Assembly (NCBI RefSeq): GCF_004103755.1
Contig: NZ_CP035283.1
Span: 3,038,001-3,102,000, forward strand
Direction of reading: 5' to 3'
Origin: Caproiciproducens sp. NJN-50
GTDB lineage: Bacteria > Bacillota > Clostridia > Oscillospirales > Acutalibacteraceae
DNA length: 64,000 nucleotides
Shown here: positions 42,952 through 52,288 of the stretch, in pieces
How positions within the stretch are numbered: position 1 is the stretch's first letter
Layout of the letters: each line of letters opens with the position of its first letter
Made by a program: the position numbers and the translations under genes
Notes under the pieces: model-generated
Told to the model about the DNA's origin: nothing
Databases searched by the model: none
The model's input: the letters and a program-made list of their open reading frames with translations, nothing else

Positions 42952-43986
42952 ATGAAAGAAAAGCACGTCACAATCGATCTTGTTGCTCAAACCGCCCGGG
43001 TTTCCAAAACGACGGTTTCCCGTTTTCTGAACGGCAAATTCGACTCGATGTCCGCCGAAACCAGGGACCGGATCCAAAAGGTAATCGAGGATCTGGAATA
43101 TCACCCCAGCAGGATCGCGCGAAGCCTGAAGGCAAGCAGCCGCCAGACGATCGGGTGCGTCATCGCGGACGTGGGCAGCCCGTTTTCTTCCATTTTGCTC
43201 AAAGGGATCAACGACATTTGCAGCTCCAGCGGATACCAGGTCCTGTTTTCCGACAGCAATAACCGTCCGAAACGGGAAATAGATTGCATCCAGAAACTTC
43301 TGGAGCATCAGGTGGACGGCCTGATTCTGAACACGACGGGCGGAAACGACGGTTATTTGGCGGAGCTGAGCCAAAGAGGCGTCCCCATCGTGCTGGCCGA
43401 CCGGAGCATCGAACCGCGGGACGTCATCAGCACGGTCACGACGGACAACTACCGGTCGGCCTATGCCTGCATAAAGCATCTTTTCGAAAACGGATACCGC
43501 AAAATCGCATTTTTTACCCAGGGAAACGGAACCGTCAGCCCCCGCGTCATCCGATACCGGGCATATCTGGACGCGATGAGGGAACTGTACCGGGAGGACG
43601 GCGGTCCCTCCTCTTATGTGATCGACGAAAACGATATTAAAAGCTGTACGGACAGTCTCGCCGACTTTATCGGGCGGCATCCGGCTGAACGATGCGCCGT
43701 TTTCGCCGTCAACGGCGTCACCTCTCTCGCCGTTCTCCAGGCCGCGCGGCAGGGCGGATACCCGATCGGCGAAGGACTTGGCCTCTGCGGCTTCGACGAT
43801 TGGGGCTGGGCGTCCCTGGTTCCGCCCGGCATCACCACCATCACGCAGGACTCCTACGGCGTCGGAACGCGGTCCGCCAAGCTCCTGCTGCGCCGGCTGC
43901 GCGGCAAAAGCCAGGCCAGGCCGCAGTATATTGAACTTCCAAACCATTTGAATATCCGCGGCTCAACAAGCCCGGACCGCGGATAA
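42952..43986 (+). CDS. LacI-family regulator, KdgR-like
   Basis: Predicted 344 aa from ATG 42952 (MKEKHVTIDLVAQTARVSKT), with an AGG-containing site at the usual distance; ATG 42934 has none. HTH: VAQTARVSKTTVSRFLNG. The hinge is YHPSRIARSLKA. The sensor domain has GCVIADVGSPFSSILLKG and GLCGFDDWGWASLVPPGIT. This matches KdgR-type LacI proteins that respond to 2-keto-3-deoxygluconate. It lies 18 bp upstream of the kinase-aldolase fusion, its likely target, and downstream of a palindromic operator. Confidence 0.88.
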   Translation: MKEKHVTIDLVAQTARVSKTTVSRFLNGKFDSMSAETRDRIQKVIEDLEYHPSRIARSLKASSRQTIGCVIADVGSPFSSILLKGINDICSSSGYQVLFSDSNNRPKREIDCIQKLLEHQVDGLILNTTGGNDGYLAELSQRGVPIVLADRSIEPRDVISTVTTDNYRSAYACIKHLFENGYRKIAFFTQGNGTVSPRVIRYRAYLDAMRELYREDGGPSSYVIDENDIKSCTDSLADFIGRHPAERCAVFAVNGVTSLAVLQAARQGGYPIGEGLGLCGFDDWGWASLVPPGITTITQDSYGVGTRSAKLLLRRLRGKSQARPQYIELPNHLNIRGSTSPDRG

Positions 43987-44004
43987 AAGGACAGGAGAAG
44001 AAAA

Positions 44005-45690
44005 ATGAAATCAGTAACCGACAGAATGGCGGAACTTAAAATTATCCCGGTTGTCACCCTGGAAGACCCGGAAGACGCGGTTCCTCTGGCATCCGCTCTG
44101 ATCGGCGGCGGGATTCCCGCCGCCGAGGTCACTTTCCGGACCGAAGGTGCCTATCAATCCATTCAGGCGATTTCAAAAGCGTTCCCTGATATGCTGGTGG
44201 GGGCGGGAACGGTCCTGAATCCGGCCCAGGTCGATTCCGCCGCCGAGGCGGGGGCGAAATTCATCGTTTCCCCCGGCCTTGACCCCGAAACGGTTCTTTA
44301 CTGTCAAAAGATTGGGATTCCCATCTTTCCTGGCTGCGTGACAGCCGGCGAGATTCAGAAGGCGATCGGGCTCGGCCTGAGCGTGCTGAAATTCTTCCCC
44401 GCGGAGCAGTCGGGCGGCCTGGGCGCGCTGAAGGCGCTTTCCGCCCCGTTCACGCAGATCCGCTGGATGCCGACCGGCGGAATTAATCTGAACAATATCG
44501 GAACCTATCTCTCTTTCCCGAAAATTTTGGCCTGCGGCGGAAGCTATATGGTCGGAAAAGCCGATATCAGGGCAAAGAACTGGGATAAGATCACGGAGCT
44601 TTGCCGGCAGACGGTCCGCCTGATTCAGGATAAGCCCGAATCCGGGGAACCCGTTTCACCGGCGGCCGGACTTTCGGGAAAGAAAGCCTACGATTTCGTC
44701 GCGCTGGGAGAAAGCCTGATGAGGCTGTCCTCCGCTCCGGATCAAAGGATCTCCGGCGGCGGCTCCTTTACCGCCTGCATCGGGGGATCGGAACTGAACG
44801 TCTGCTCCGGAATGGCGCGGCTGGGCTGCAAATCCGGTTTCATCACCTGCCTTCCCGGCAATGAGATCGGAAAATTCGCCCTGCATGAAATTCAAAGGAT
44901 GGGGGTCTCCCGGGAGCTGATTTCCATCGACAGCGAAAAGGACGCGCGGCTGGGTGTCTATTACTCCGAGGGCGGCGCGGCTCCCCGGAAGCCGAAGGTC
45001 GTATACGACAGAAGCCACAGCTCCGCCGGGAAACTGGATCTGAGCTTCCTGCCGCAGTCGGTCTATTCGGATACGAAAATCTTTCATACAACGGGGATCA
45101 CGCTTGCCCTGCCGCCGGTGCGCAAAACAGCTGTCGAAGCGATCAAGCGCTTTCACGCCGGCGGAGCCCTCATCAGCTTCGACGTGAACTTCCGCGCCAA
45201 CCTCTGGGACGAACAGACGGCCCGCCAGGTCCTGACGGAAATTTTCCCCTATGTGGATATCCTGTTCATCTCGGAGGAATCCTGCCGGAGAATGTTTCAA
45301 AAGACCGGCACTCTCCGGGAAATCATGAAGAGTTTTGCCGCCGAGTTCAACATCCGGATCGTAGCGACCTCCGCGCGCAAAGTCATCAGTGAAAAGGAAC
45401 ACGCCTGGAACAGCACGGTCTATTCCGCGGAGAAGGATGAATTTTTTACGGGTACGCCTTACTCCCCCATTTCCGTCGCCGATCGGATCGGAAGCGGGGA
45501 CGCATTCGACGCCGGGGTGCTGTACGGCCTGCTCGCATGCCAATCCGAACGGAAAATGATCGATTACGGCAATGCGATGGCCGCGCTGAAATGCACGGTT
45601 CCCGGCGATTTGCCCGATTTTGACAAGGAAGACGTCGAACAGCTGATGGAGCTTCATAAAAGCAACGATCAGAGTGAAATGATCCGGTAA
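44005..45690 (+). CDS. KDPG aldolase-KDG kinase fusion
   Basis: A 561-aa two-domain protein. Residues about 1-212 are class I KDPG/KHG aldolase: AEVTFRT with the catalytic Glu, AGAKFIVSPG, GCVTAGEI, and VLKFFPAEQSGG with the Schiff-base Lys. A linker near 213-228 leads to a PfkB-type kinase: FVALGESLMRLS, GGSELNVCSGMARLG, SFDVNFRANLW and the catalytic anion hole RIGSGDAFDAG near 505. The kinase phosphorylates 2-keto-3-deoxygluconate and the aldolase splits the product to pyruvate and glyceraldehyde 3-phosphate. The frame is continuous, so this is a real fusion that may channel KDPG. Confidence 0.92.
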   Translation: MKSVTDRMAELKIIPVVTLEDPEDAVPLASALIGGGIPAAEVTFRTEGAYQSIQAISKAFPDMLVGAGTVLNPAQVDSAAEAGAKFIVSPGLDPETVLYCQKIGIPIFPGCVTAGEIQKAIGLGLSVLKFFPAEQSGGLGALKALSAPFTQIRWMPTGGINLNNIGTYLSFPKILACGGSYMVGKADIRAKNWDKITELCRQTVRLIQDKPESGEPVSPAAGLSGKKAYDFVALGESLMRLSSAPDQRISGGGSFTACIGGSELNVCSGMARLGCKSGFITCLPGNEIGKFALHEIQRMGVSRELISIDSEKDARLGVYYSEGGAAPRKPKVVYDRSHSSAGKLDLSFLPQSVYSDTKIFHTTGITLALPPVRKTAVEAIKRFHAGGALISFDVNFRANLWDEQTARQVLTEIFPYVDILFISEESCRRMFQKTGTLREIMKSFAAEFNIRIVATSARKVISEKEHAWNSTVYSAEKDEFFTGTPYSPISVADRIGSGDAFDAGVLYGLLACQSERKMIDYGNAMAALKCTVPGDLPDFDKEDVEQLMELHKSNDQSEMIR

Positions 45691-45763
45691 GGAAAAACAG
45701 CCTGGCGGACACGTTCCCGTGTCTCCTCGCCGCATTTTTCAATCAGCCCGGCCGGAAAGAAAC

Positions 45764-45800
45764 GCCGCACGTTCGCTTCTGCAAACGTGCGGCTCTTTTT
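45764..45800 (+). terminator. terminator of the kgd kinase-aldolase operon
   Basis: Perfect 10-bp stem GCCGCACGTT / AACGTGCGGC with a 10-nt loop, followed by TCTTTTT. It closes the plus-strand operon. Confidence 0.88.
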
Positions 45801-45850
45801 ATCAGATTTTATTTTATTTCTGTTTGCCTTTGACGACGGACAGAAAAGAT

Positions 45851-46027
45851 TTACATGGTCTCATGATTTACAAAAGTCGAGCAGCACGTTGAATCGCTGG
45901 ACTCCGCCTTGTTGGTTCCTCTGCCGCCCATGGCATTGACTTCCAGATAATCCGCATAGCACATATGCTGCTTATTATAATGGCAGTTTTCAACACCGCA
46001 TTTTACCTGCATTTTGGGTGCGTCCAT
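45851..46027 (-). CDS. DUF1540 small Cys-rich protein
   Basis: Predicted 58 aa from ATG 46027 (MDAPKMQVKCGVENCHYN), 5 nt after GGGAGGTGA. Five cysteines are arranged KCGVENC, HMC and STCCSTF, and the internal YADYLEVNAMGG is typical of DUF1540, a short metal-binding-like repeat common in spore-forming Firmicutes. It stands alone between the uronate genes and the second island. Function unknown; a sporulation link is sometimes suspected for the family. Confidence 0.85.
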   Translation of the reverse strand: MDAPKMQVKCGVENCHYNKQHMCYADYLEVNAMGGRGTNKAESSDSTCCSTFVNHETM

Positions 46028-46182
46028 TTTTATCACCTCCCGTCCTCCGTATTGTTCCCCCGAAATGAAAGAATAATAACGACATCCCGGTTTTTAAACC
46101 GGCAACTCTTCGCCGGAAACGGAGGCCGGGTTCACGGGCCGTGAGAACGCGGTCAAGGAGTAAAAATCGTCGGGATTTGAAG

Positions 46183-46791
46183 TTATTTGCCGCTGCCGCT
46201 TTTTAACGGGAGCAAATCGGTCAGAGGGACTTTCATTTTCACGGCCCGCCTCAGTGCGTCGCGGAATTCTTCGCGGCTTGCGAGAAAAAGACTCTCGTCC
46301 GGCAGGCTTCCGAACAAATCCATATATTTGGATTCGAAGCGTTTGACAGGATCTGAACCATCGGGATTCCCTTTCCCCGCCGCACCTTTTTTCATTAATT
46401 CCAGCGCGTCGCTTTCCAGAGAATTCATCAGTCCGCCGATGTCAATCGATGAATCGTCCGGATAAATAACGCTGACATTTCTGGCGCCGAAGAGCACGTC
46501 GAGAAACAGCGTTTTTCCGTCAAGCTCAAACTCCATGTCGGCCCGCGCCAGCTTCGCGGATCTGTATTTTGCGATGAAGGCATCCGTGTCCGCGATCCGG
46601 GTAAAGGATTCTCTCAGGCCGAAATCAATAAAAGATTCCTCGTCCTTCAGCGTGACGGACTTGACGCGGAAAGCCGCGCGGCGGCAGACCGCCGCGGCGA
46701 ATGCCAGGCCGAACTCATTGTCGTGAAAATGGTCGGAGCCGAAGTTGTCGGATTGATGTCCCCTGCGCCCGGCATGGTCCAGCAATTTCAT
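46183..46791 (-). CDS. hypothetical protein, possibly paired with the upstream gene
   Basis: A 202-aa protein from ATG 46791 with AAAGGAGG upstream. I do not recognise the family. The N-terminus is His/Asp-rich (DNFGSDHFHDNEFG). The middle is alpha/beta (VKSVTLKDEESFIDFGLR, FELDGKTLFLDVLFGARN) and the C-terminus is helical and charged. There are no signal peptide or membrane helices. It lies 16 bp after the 46807 gene, so they are co-transcribed. The pair could be an effector and its immunity partner, but nothing visible proves this. Confidence 0.6.
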   Translation of the reverse strand: MKLLDHAGRRGHQSDNFGSDHFHDNEFGLAFAAAVCRRAAFRVKSVTLKDEESFIDFGLRESFTRIADTDAFIAKYRSAKLARADMEFELDGKTLFLDVLFGARNVSVIYPDDSSIDIGGLMNSLESDALELMKKGAAGKGNPDGSDPVKRFESKYMDLFGSLPDESLFLASREEFRDALRRAVKMKVPLTDLLPLKSGSGK

Positions 46792-46806
46792 GGTATGATT
46801 CCTCCT

Positions 46807-47460
46807 TTAGTCGTCCCACGGGTAATGGATCGACACATTGGCATATTTCAGTTTGCCTGTTTGGTCGTCGCGGGCATTCTCCATGTGGTCCCTGTAATCG
46901 TTATAGCTCGCTTTGGTTTCTTCGGAGCATTCTCCGTTAAAATTGATCTTTGTCTCAAAATGAGCGTCCGGGGCGGATGCCAGTTCCCCGATGTGGTCCG
47001 TTATTGCCTCCTGTGTGCATTTGGGGGCTGAATTGCCGTCCATGACCGTGATTTCGTGACTCACGGCGCCATCCGCCTCGCGGACGGTATGATTTTCAAT
47101 AATATTCTGTTCCCCCGCGTGGACCTGCCGGGACTTCGGGCTGTCCACGTTTTCCTGTGCGTCCCCGCGTGAAATATCCGCATCCGCCACTTCATCCTTA
47201 AAATTGCCTGCGGAGTCGTTGATGGAGGAACGGTCGACGTGGATCTGTTCTCCGGACTGGGAAACCGCATCCGGATGGGAATCCCTGCTCACATCGCCGA
47301 TGCGCAGCGACAGAGCCGCCGCCGCAGTTTGGCCGAGTTTTTTGTCGTCGTTCTCAAAGGCGGAACGGTCGAAAGAGACCGGCTGCTCAGGGTGGTCCTT
47401 ATTATACGCGTCCACCGCGGCGTCTATTTTGTCGAAACAACCCGACCAATAGTCTGTCAA
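46807..47460 (-). CDS. hypothetical protein, probably 5'-truncated
   Basis: About 217 aa from a TTG at 47460 that lacks a ribosome site. The frame runs only about 12 codons further upstream before a stop, in AT-rich DNA of the neighbouring island. The likely reading is that the true N-terminus was lost where the methylase island joins. The sequence is acidic, His/Ser/Asp-rich and low in hydrophobics (EQIHVDRSSINDSAG, ADADISRGDAQENVDSP), ending KYANVSIHYPWDD. Not recognised. It precedes the 202-aa gene by 16 bp. Confidence 0.5.
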   Translation of the reverse strand: MTDYWSGCFDKIDAAVDAYNKDHPEQPVSFDRSAFENDDKKLGQTAAAALSLRIGDVSRDSHPDAVSQSGEQIHVDRSSINDSAGNFKDEVADADISRGDAQENVDSPKSRQVHAGEQNIIENHTVREADGAVSHEITVMDGNSAPKCTQEAITDHIGELASAPDAHFETKINFNGECSEETKASYNDYRDHMENARDDQTGKLKYANVSIHYPWDD

Positions 47461-47562
47461 CCAAAAAGGACCACTTGTTTTTACGAGCTTTTATCTAGAC
47501 ATTACTCAGTACCTTTGCAAAATCAATCGAATCCATAAAAGATTTTATTGAAATATAATAAT

Positions 47563-47592
47563 TTGCGATAAGATATTTATGCCTTGTATTAA
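47563..47592 (+). promoter_or_regulatory. candidate promoter of the second XRE-methylase operon
   Basis: TTGCGA (47563-47568), 18-bp spacer, TATTAA (47587-47592), 60 bp before the ATG. The layout resembles that of the first XRE operon. Confidence 0.35.
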
Positions 47593-47652
47593 GGACTTTT
47601 TTATGCTAAGCTTAATCACAAGGTGACAGAGAGAGGAGAAGAGGATAATATT

Positions 47653-47895
47653 ATGCCTATCAGCTATAAAAAGCTGTGGAAGCTTCTTATTGATAGAGAT
47701 TTAAAGAAAAGAAATCTACGTGATTTGGCTAACATCAGTCAAACTTCGATGGCCAAGCTTGCTCATAATGAAAATGTTACAACTGATATACTTGTTCGAA
47801 TTTGCGAGGCATTAAATTGCGATATCGGTGATATTGCAGAAATCCATTGCAGTTGTGATTCTGGGCAAGTAAATAGTTCAAGGGAGAAAACATGA
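47653..47895 (+). CDS. small XRE-family HTH regulator of the methylase operon
   Basis: An 80-aa protein from ATG 47653 (MPISYKKLWKLLIDRDLKK), with GAGG 8 nt upstream. It is a lambda-repressor-like HTH (LRDLANISQTSMAKLAHNENV). It shares the exact 12-residue run ISYKKLWKLLID, and a matching ILxxICxALxCDIxDI end, with the regulator at 4835. It overlaps the methylase start by 4 bp. A controller-protein role is inferred from this repeated position in front of methylase genes. Confidence 0.82.
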   Translation: MPISYKKLWKLLIDRDLKKRNLRDLANISQTSMAKLAHNENVTTDILVRICEALNCDIGDIAEIHCSCDSGQVNSSREKT

Positions 47896-49523
47896 ATTTT
47901 AAAGAAGTTGAGAGTGACCAAAAGCTAAGTGGAAGTTACTACACTCCATATTGGTTGGCCGAATACATAATGCGTTGGGTTTTGGAATCCGGTTCAAAAA
48001 AAATTTTGGAGCCTAGTTGTGGTGACGGTGTCTTCTTTGATGCTTTACCTAATGTAGATTGCGGCCTTTCGGTCTTGGGGTTTGATATTAACAATATTGC
48101 GACAGCAACTTGTAGGGATAAGTTGAAAAATTCCAAAGCAAAATCAAAAATTTTCACTCGAGATTTTTTACAATGGGCAATAGAAAATTCGATGTCCGAA
48201 AATCATGAGACATTTGATGCTGTTGTTGGAAATCCTCCATTTATTCGTTATCAATATTGGGACAACGAGATGCAAAATCGAGCACAGCAACTCTTTAGCC
48301 TAATAGGAATAAAATTTAGCAAGCATACCAATGCTTGGATTCCGTTTGTAATTGCTTCAATTAAGTTTCTTAAAGCTGGCGGCAATTTGGGGATGATTCT
48401 CCCTTCCGAATTGCTTCATGTGCTTTACGCAAAAGGCTTAAGAGATTATTTACTACAGGAGTGCTCCCAAATTCTCTTAATTGATCCAGAAGATATTTGG
48501 TTTGAGAACACTTTGCAAGGCGTTATTGTATTGATGGCCCGAAAAAAGGTTGATTTGAATCAAAGGACAGATGGAATATCTATCGTTCATACAAGGGGAA
48601 AATCCTTTACCAAAACAGATCCTTCTGACTTATTTGCCAATGCAGATTATGTTGATGGTGATTTTTTAAAGAATAAATGGACATATGCTCTTTTAACTTC
48701 AGAGGAAAGGCATGTGTATAGGTCTATTTGTTCACTCCCAAATGTGTTCAGCTTTTCAAAACTTGCTACAGCCGATGTAGGTATCGTCACAGGAGCTAAT
48801 AAGTTTTTTTTGGTACCAGATAGTATTGTTAACAAATATCACTTACAAGCAGTGGCACACCCAATGTTTGGTAGAAGTGAACATTGTCCAGGTATTATAT
48901 ACGACCAAAAGCAGCATAGTGAAAATGCACGGAAAGGTTTACCTACTAATTTCTTGTATTTTTCCAATGCTGAAGATCAATTGGCTTATAAAGAATATTT
49001 AAAAGTTGGAGAAGCGGAGAATTTGCCAAAGCGATATAAATGTAGAATCCGCGATCCTTGGTATAAAGTGCCATCGGTTTATGCTAGCCCCCTTAGTATG
49101 TTAAAAAGAAGTAACGGTATGCCTCGCTTGATTCTCAACAGGCTAAACGCATATACTACAGATACAGCTTATCGAATTTCACCTGCTGTAGGAATAGATA
49201 CTACTTCTTTAGTAATATGTTTTTTAAACTCTCTCACAGCATTAAGTGCAGAACTGGAAGGACGACATTATGGCGGGGGAGTTTTAGAGTTGGTGCCTTC
49301 TGAAATAGATCGACTTAAAGTACCCTATATTAGTGTTCCAGATGTGGATATTTCTGAACTGAACGAATTTGTAAAAAAACATTCCGTAGATGAAATCCTA
49401 AAGCAACAGGATGAGATCATTTTATCTACACTTGGAGTCGATGAAAAGCAAGTGCAGATTCTTCAAAACGCCCTAACTCGAATAAAAGATCGTCGTCAAC
49501 GTATAACAGAGCCCGAGGATTAA
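47892..49523 (+). CDS. N6-adenine DNA methyltransferase, M.TaqI/Eco57I-like
   Basis: A 543-aa protein. TPYWLAEYIMRWVL leads into SAM motif I ILEPSCGDGVFF near residue 40, and the catalytic NPPF is near 115 (AVVGNPPFIRYQYW). The C-terminal half (RLILNRLNAYTTDTAYRI, EGRHYGGGVLELVPSEIDRL) matches the target-recognition region of TaqI-class enzymes. It is a gamma-class modification methylase of a type II-like system. The convergent PLD-fold protein at 49546 is the obvious nuclease candidate. The gene is AT-rich, unlike the host. Confidence 0.9.
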   Translation: MNFKEVESDQKLSGSYYTPYWLAEYIMRWVLESGSKKILEPSCGDGVFFDALPNVDCGLSVLGFDINNIATATCRDKLKNSKAKSKIFTRDFLQWAIENSMSENHETFDAVVGNPPFIRYQYWDNEMQNRAQQLFSLIGIKFSKHTNAWIPFVIASIKFLKAGGNLGMILPSELLHVLYAKGLRDYLLQECSQILLIDPEDIWFENTLQGVIVLMARKKVDLNQRTDGISIVHTRGKSFTKTDPSDLFANADYVDGDFLKNKWTYALLTSEERHVYRSICSLPNVFSFSKLATADVGIVTGANKFFLVPDSIVNKYHLQAVAHPMFGRSEHCPGIIYDQKQHSENARKGLPTNFLYFSNAEDQLAYKEYLKVGEAENLPKRYKCRIRDPWYKVPSVYASPLSMLKRSNGMPRLILNRLNAYTTDTAYRISPAVGIDTTSLVICFLNSLTALSAELEGRHYGGGVLELVPSEIDRLKVPYISVPDVDISELNEFVKKHSVDEILKQQDEIILSTLGVDEKQVQILQNALTRIKDRRQRITEPED

Positions 49524-49540
49524 ATTTCTCGGACTCTGTT
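49505..49540. terminator. terminator hairpin between convergent methylase and nuclease
   Basis: Stem AACAGAGCCCGAG / CTCGGACTCTGTT with one mismatch, starting inside the methylase 3' end and followed by AT-rich sequence. It separates the convergent transcripts. Confidence 0.6.
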
Positions 49541-49545
49541 AATAT

Positions 49546-50730
49546 TTACTCCAGATCAAACGTTAGTGTATACACATCGGATGAGGGATCTGGTGCATAA
49601 ATACACAGGATACCACCTAACAAATCTTCATGTGCAATCATTGGTTTAACAACTTCTCCCCAATGAATTTGCGTCATGCTATTGTTTTGGATGTATGTTT
49701 TAGAATCTGTTCGGGTATTATGCGATAGACTAAGCTCATAAACGCCATAATCTATGCCTTTGATTATTACTTTGAATGGGACAGAACATCTCTCAATATG
49801 ATGATATTGTGGTTTTGGATCAGGTACCCATGAAGCTGTGGCAAAAACAACGTCTCTGAAATAATGTCGTTGGTCAATGTTCTGTGAAGGATCGCCGACT
49901 TTTAATAACATAGAGCCTGTTGCGTGAGTATTTGATCCAGTTGGAATGTTAAGGTCTCGTCTTGTAAGGGGCCCGCTCTTCCATAGCAGCTGATTGTTTA
50001 TAATCGTAGGGATGGAAGTCCCAGAAAGTGGTATGGTGACGTTTGCTGCTGTTTGCGCTTTTGTCCTTCGTACTGCAGCTAGCCTACGCACATGAGTCTT
50101 CATACATGGACGTTGCTCAGTACGATCATGTTGTGATTGAACTCGTGCGTTAACCCTCTGGGTTTGTAAAGTTTCATCTACTAAAAGACCCTGCTGTACC
50201 ATTTCATCCAAATTCGACGTATCTCTAAGCTGAAATACATTTTGCGGATGTTGATTTTGTAGTACTGAAAAGTCATCGATTACCTTGCTTATTAATGCTA
50301 TATCTTCCGGAGTTGACAGGTCGAGGCTAACAATCAGACTTGCCTCAATGTTTTTAATCAATCCCCCAGATGTGAGGTTTGCACTACCCGTTATTAATGT
50401 TGCTGATATTTGATTTTGAGCTAAATATACTTTTGGATGGAAAATAAATGCTTGTGTAGCAGTGTCAATGCATATTGGATAGATATTTTTATCCATAAGA
50501 ATTTTTATGCTTTGCTTGGATGTTACACCATTACGGATGCCTACAAAAAGCTGTAATTTATCCGCGATCAGTGTAAGTCTTTCCGCTGCCATTGCTGCAC
50601 CTGCTGCATTCATAAACGCCACACTAATTAAGCAGCGACTTATACTTGGCAAATCCAGCAATCGCTCTAAAGCTGCGTAATGATCTTCTGTTTCATTTAA
50701 GCCTTGTAGTAAAAATTTAATTACTGCCAT
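49546..50730 (-). CDS. PLD-fold nuclease, likely restriction endonuclease
   Basis: Predicted 394 aa from ATG 50730, with GGAAGG about 8 nt upstream. The phospholipase-D active site lies near residue 105-125: FHPKVYLAQ (HxK), then LITGSANLTSGGLIKN (GSxNxT). One HxK per chain is typical of BfiI/NgoFVII-type restriction enzymes that dimerise to build one site without metal. The C-terminal half (about 220-394) is beta-rich and unassigned and could read DNA. It faces the adenine methylase convergently, so the two plausibly form a restriction-modification pair. Confidence 0.78.
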   Translation of the reverse strand: MAVIKFLLQGLNETEDHYAALERLLDLPSISRCLISVAFMNAAGAAMAAERLTLIADKLQLFVGIRNGVTSKQSIKILMDKNIYPICIDTATQAFIFHPKVYLAQNQISATLITGSANLTSGGLIKNIEASLIVSLDLSTPEDIALISKVIDDFSVLQNQHPQNVFQLRDTSNLDEMVQQGLLVDETLQTQRVNARVQSQHDRTEQRPCMKTHVRRLAAVRRTKAQTAANVTIPLSGTSIPTIINNQLLWKSGPLTRRDLNIPTGSNTHATGSMLLKVGDPSQNIDQRHYFRDVVFATASWVPDPKPQYHHIERCSVPFKVIIKGIDYGVYELSLSHNTRTDSKTYIQNNSMTQIHWGEVVKPMIAHEDLLGGILCIYAPDPSSDVYTLTFDLE

Positions 50731-50808
50731 AAAATTTCCTTCCCCCAAGAATATACTTGCTGCAAAACTTCCACAGCAAGTTGTTCCTACAATAATTTAT
50801 AATAAACA

Positions 50809-51948
50809 TTAGCAGTTTCCTGTATCTTTCAATCTTCGGTGTTCACCGTGCACCCAATTTATTGCTTCTTTCTGTAAAGCTTCAAGTAACTTTGAATGAT
50901 CAGAGAATTGGCTTTGAGTCAAGCATCTTCTTTTTTCCGTCAATCTGATAACCTCAGAGGCTTTATCTTCACAGCCGGTTTCACGTTCTGTTCCTAAAAT
51001 TACTTGACCATCAGCTGATAACAACAAATTTAGAGACTGGTATATATTTTTCAAGTTAGCTGCATCTTGTCCTTGCTGATTTGGTGTGTCTATTACAAAA
51101 AAATTAAACGGACTATTCAATCTGTTCAGATTATACAGGTAAAGCCCTGCTTGATACATATAAACAAGTCGTGGAGTATCACTTCCTGATTTATCAATTA
51201 CCTGTACGAAATCTCTTAATTTAATAAATGTTTTAGGAATATCAATTACTTCTGCAATTTTCCGGCAATAACCTTCAATTTGTTCTCGAATTTCTTTGGA
51301 TCGCACCTTGGATTTTAAATTGTTAACACGTTCGTCAAGTGTAGCAATATTTGAGATTTTTAAATCTAATTGGGCCTGAAGTACTTCTAATTGCTGGAGG
51401 CAAGATTCGTATATTTCTTGTTTTCCTTCATTTTTATAAAATGAAGAATATGACAACAGTTGCTTCGACTTTTGTATACTTTGTTTAAGCTCTTGCAATT
51501 TTGATGAAAGTAATTCATATTGTTCTCTATGCTCTCCAAGTTCATTTTCTAACGTCGTAATATCTTCTGTTAATGATGAAATAAGTTTTTCAGCTAAGGC
51601 AAAATCGGAACTAACATTAAGTTGTTCAGGTAATCCATTACGATAATGAATTCCACAAACGGGGCAAATTAACTCGTCTCCTTGATTCATAGCAAAGTCA
51701 GTGTCTTTATGTATTTCATTAAGACTTGACGATGTAACTCGCAGTTTGTGTTTCCCGATAAATATATCATTTTCTATCGAACTCATTTTTGCTTTGAGAT
51801 CAAATTGTTGGTTCATCGCTTCTTCTGAAGCAGTGAGCATACGTCTGCCACTCTTTGGGCATTGGGCTATTGATGCTGTGAGATAAGTGAGTGCATAACA
51901 GGAGGATTGCCAGCTTTTCAAGGCTTTGCTCAGCAAAGCCATATCCAT
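50809..51948 (-). pseudogene. Rad50/SMC-like ATPase, C-terminal fragment
   Basis: A 379-aa frame. A zinc-hook-like CPVCGIHY sits near residue 96, long coiled coils span about 110-235, and the C-terminal ATPase half has FFVIDTPNQQGQD (Walker B/D-loop-like). No Walker A is present, so the N-terminal ATPase half is missing. The first 45 or so residues (MDMALLSKALKSWQ...) are the PglZ fragment read in another frame, so the genuine part begins near 51840. It looks like the product of a deletion that joined the ATPase gene to pglZ. It may once have worked with the PLD nuclease just downstream. Confidence 0.65.
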
Positions 51949-52288
51949 AGGATTTCTGTATCATCCGCCACAGCGCATCCAGATTGCCAAACTTGCTTAT
52001 GTCGTCATATGTGGTGCTTCCACCGTTTACCATTTCTATCAGAAGTGTTCTCACCACCTGATCGAAATTGGGTGCCGGCAACTTACAAAGTGCCGAAAGA
52101 ATGCCAACGTCAATTTTTGCTTCGGTATATGACGGGCCAAGGATGTAGCTTTCAAATCGCTTAAACCGTTCACTGCTACGGAAGAACAGCTTATATTCTT
52201 CCATCACATGGCGAAGCGCACCCTCAACACCTAATATCAGCATATTGTTGGACGTTTTCTTCATCAAAATAGATCTCATACCTTTCAA
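51800..52288 (-). pseudogene. pglZ: BREX PglZ fragment
   Basis: About 150 residues of the central PglZ region: LGVEGALRHVMEEYKLFFRS, SSERFKRFESYILG, DVGILSALCKL, LDALWRMIQKSYGYG and LEKLAILLLCTHLSHSI. These match the part ahead of the phosphatase domain in type A PglZ (BrxZ) of BREX type 1. Neither the N-terminus nor the alkaline-phosphatase domain is present. Both ends run into unrelated frames (52224-52478 upstream, 50809-51948 downstream), so this is an internal fragment between deletion joints. It lies downstream of a PglX remnant in the usual pglX-pglZ order. Confidence 0.72.

Noticed and set aside
44005..45690. Two separate genes with a missed stop
   Set aside because: The frame is continuous through a plausible linker and both domains are complete, so a fusion is the better call.
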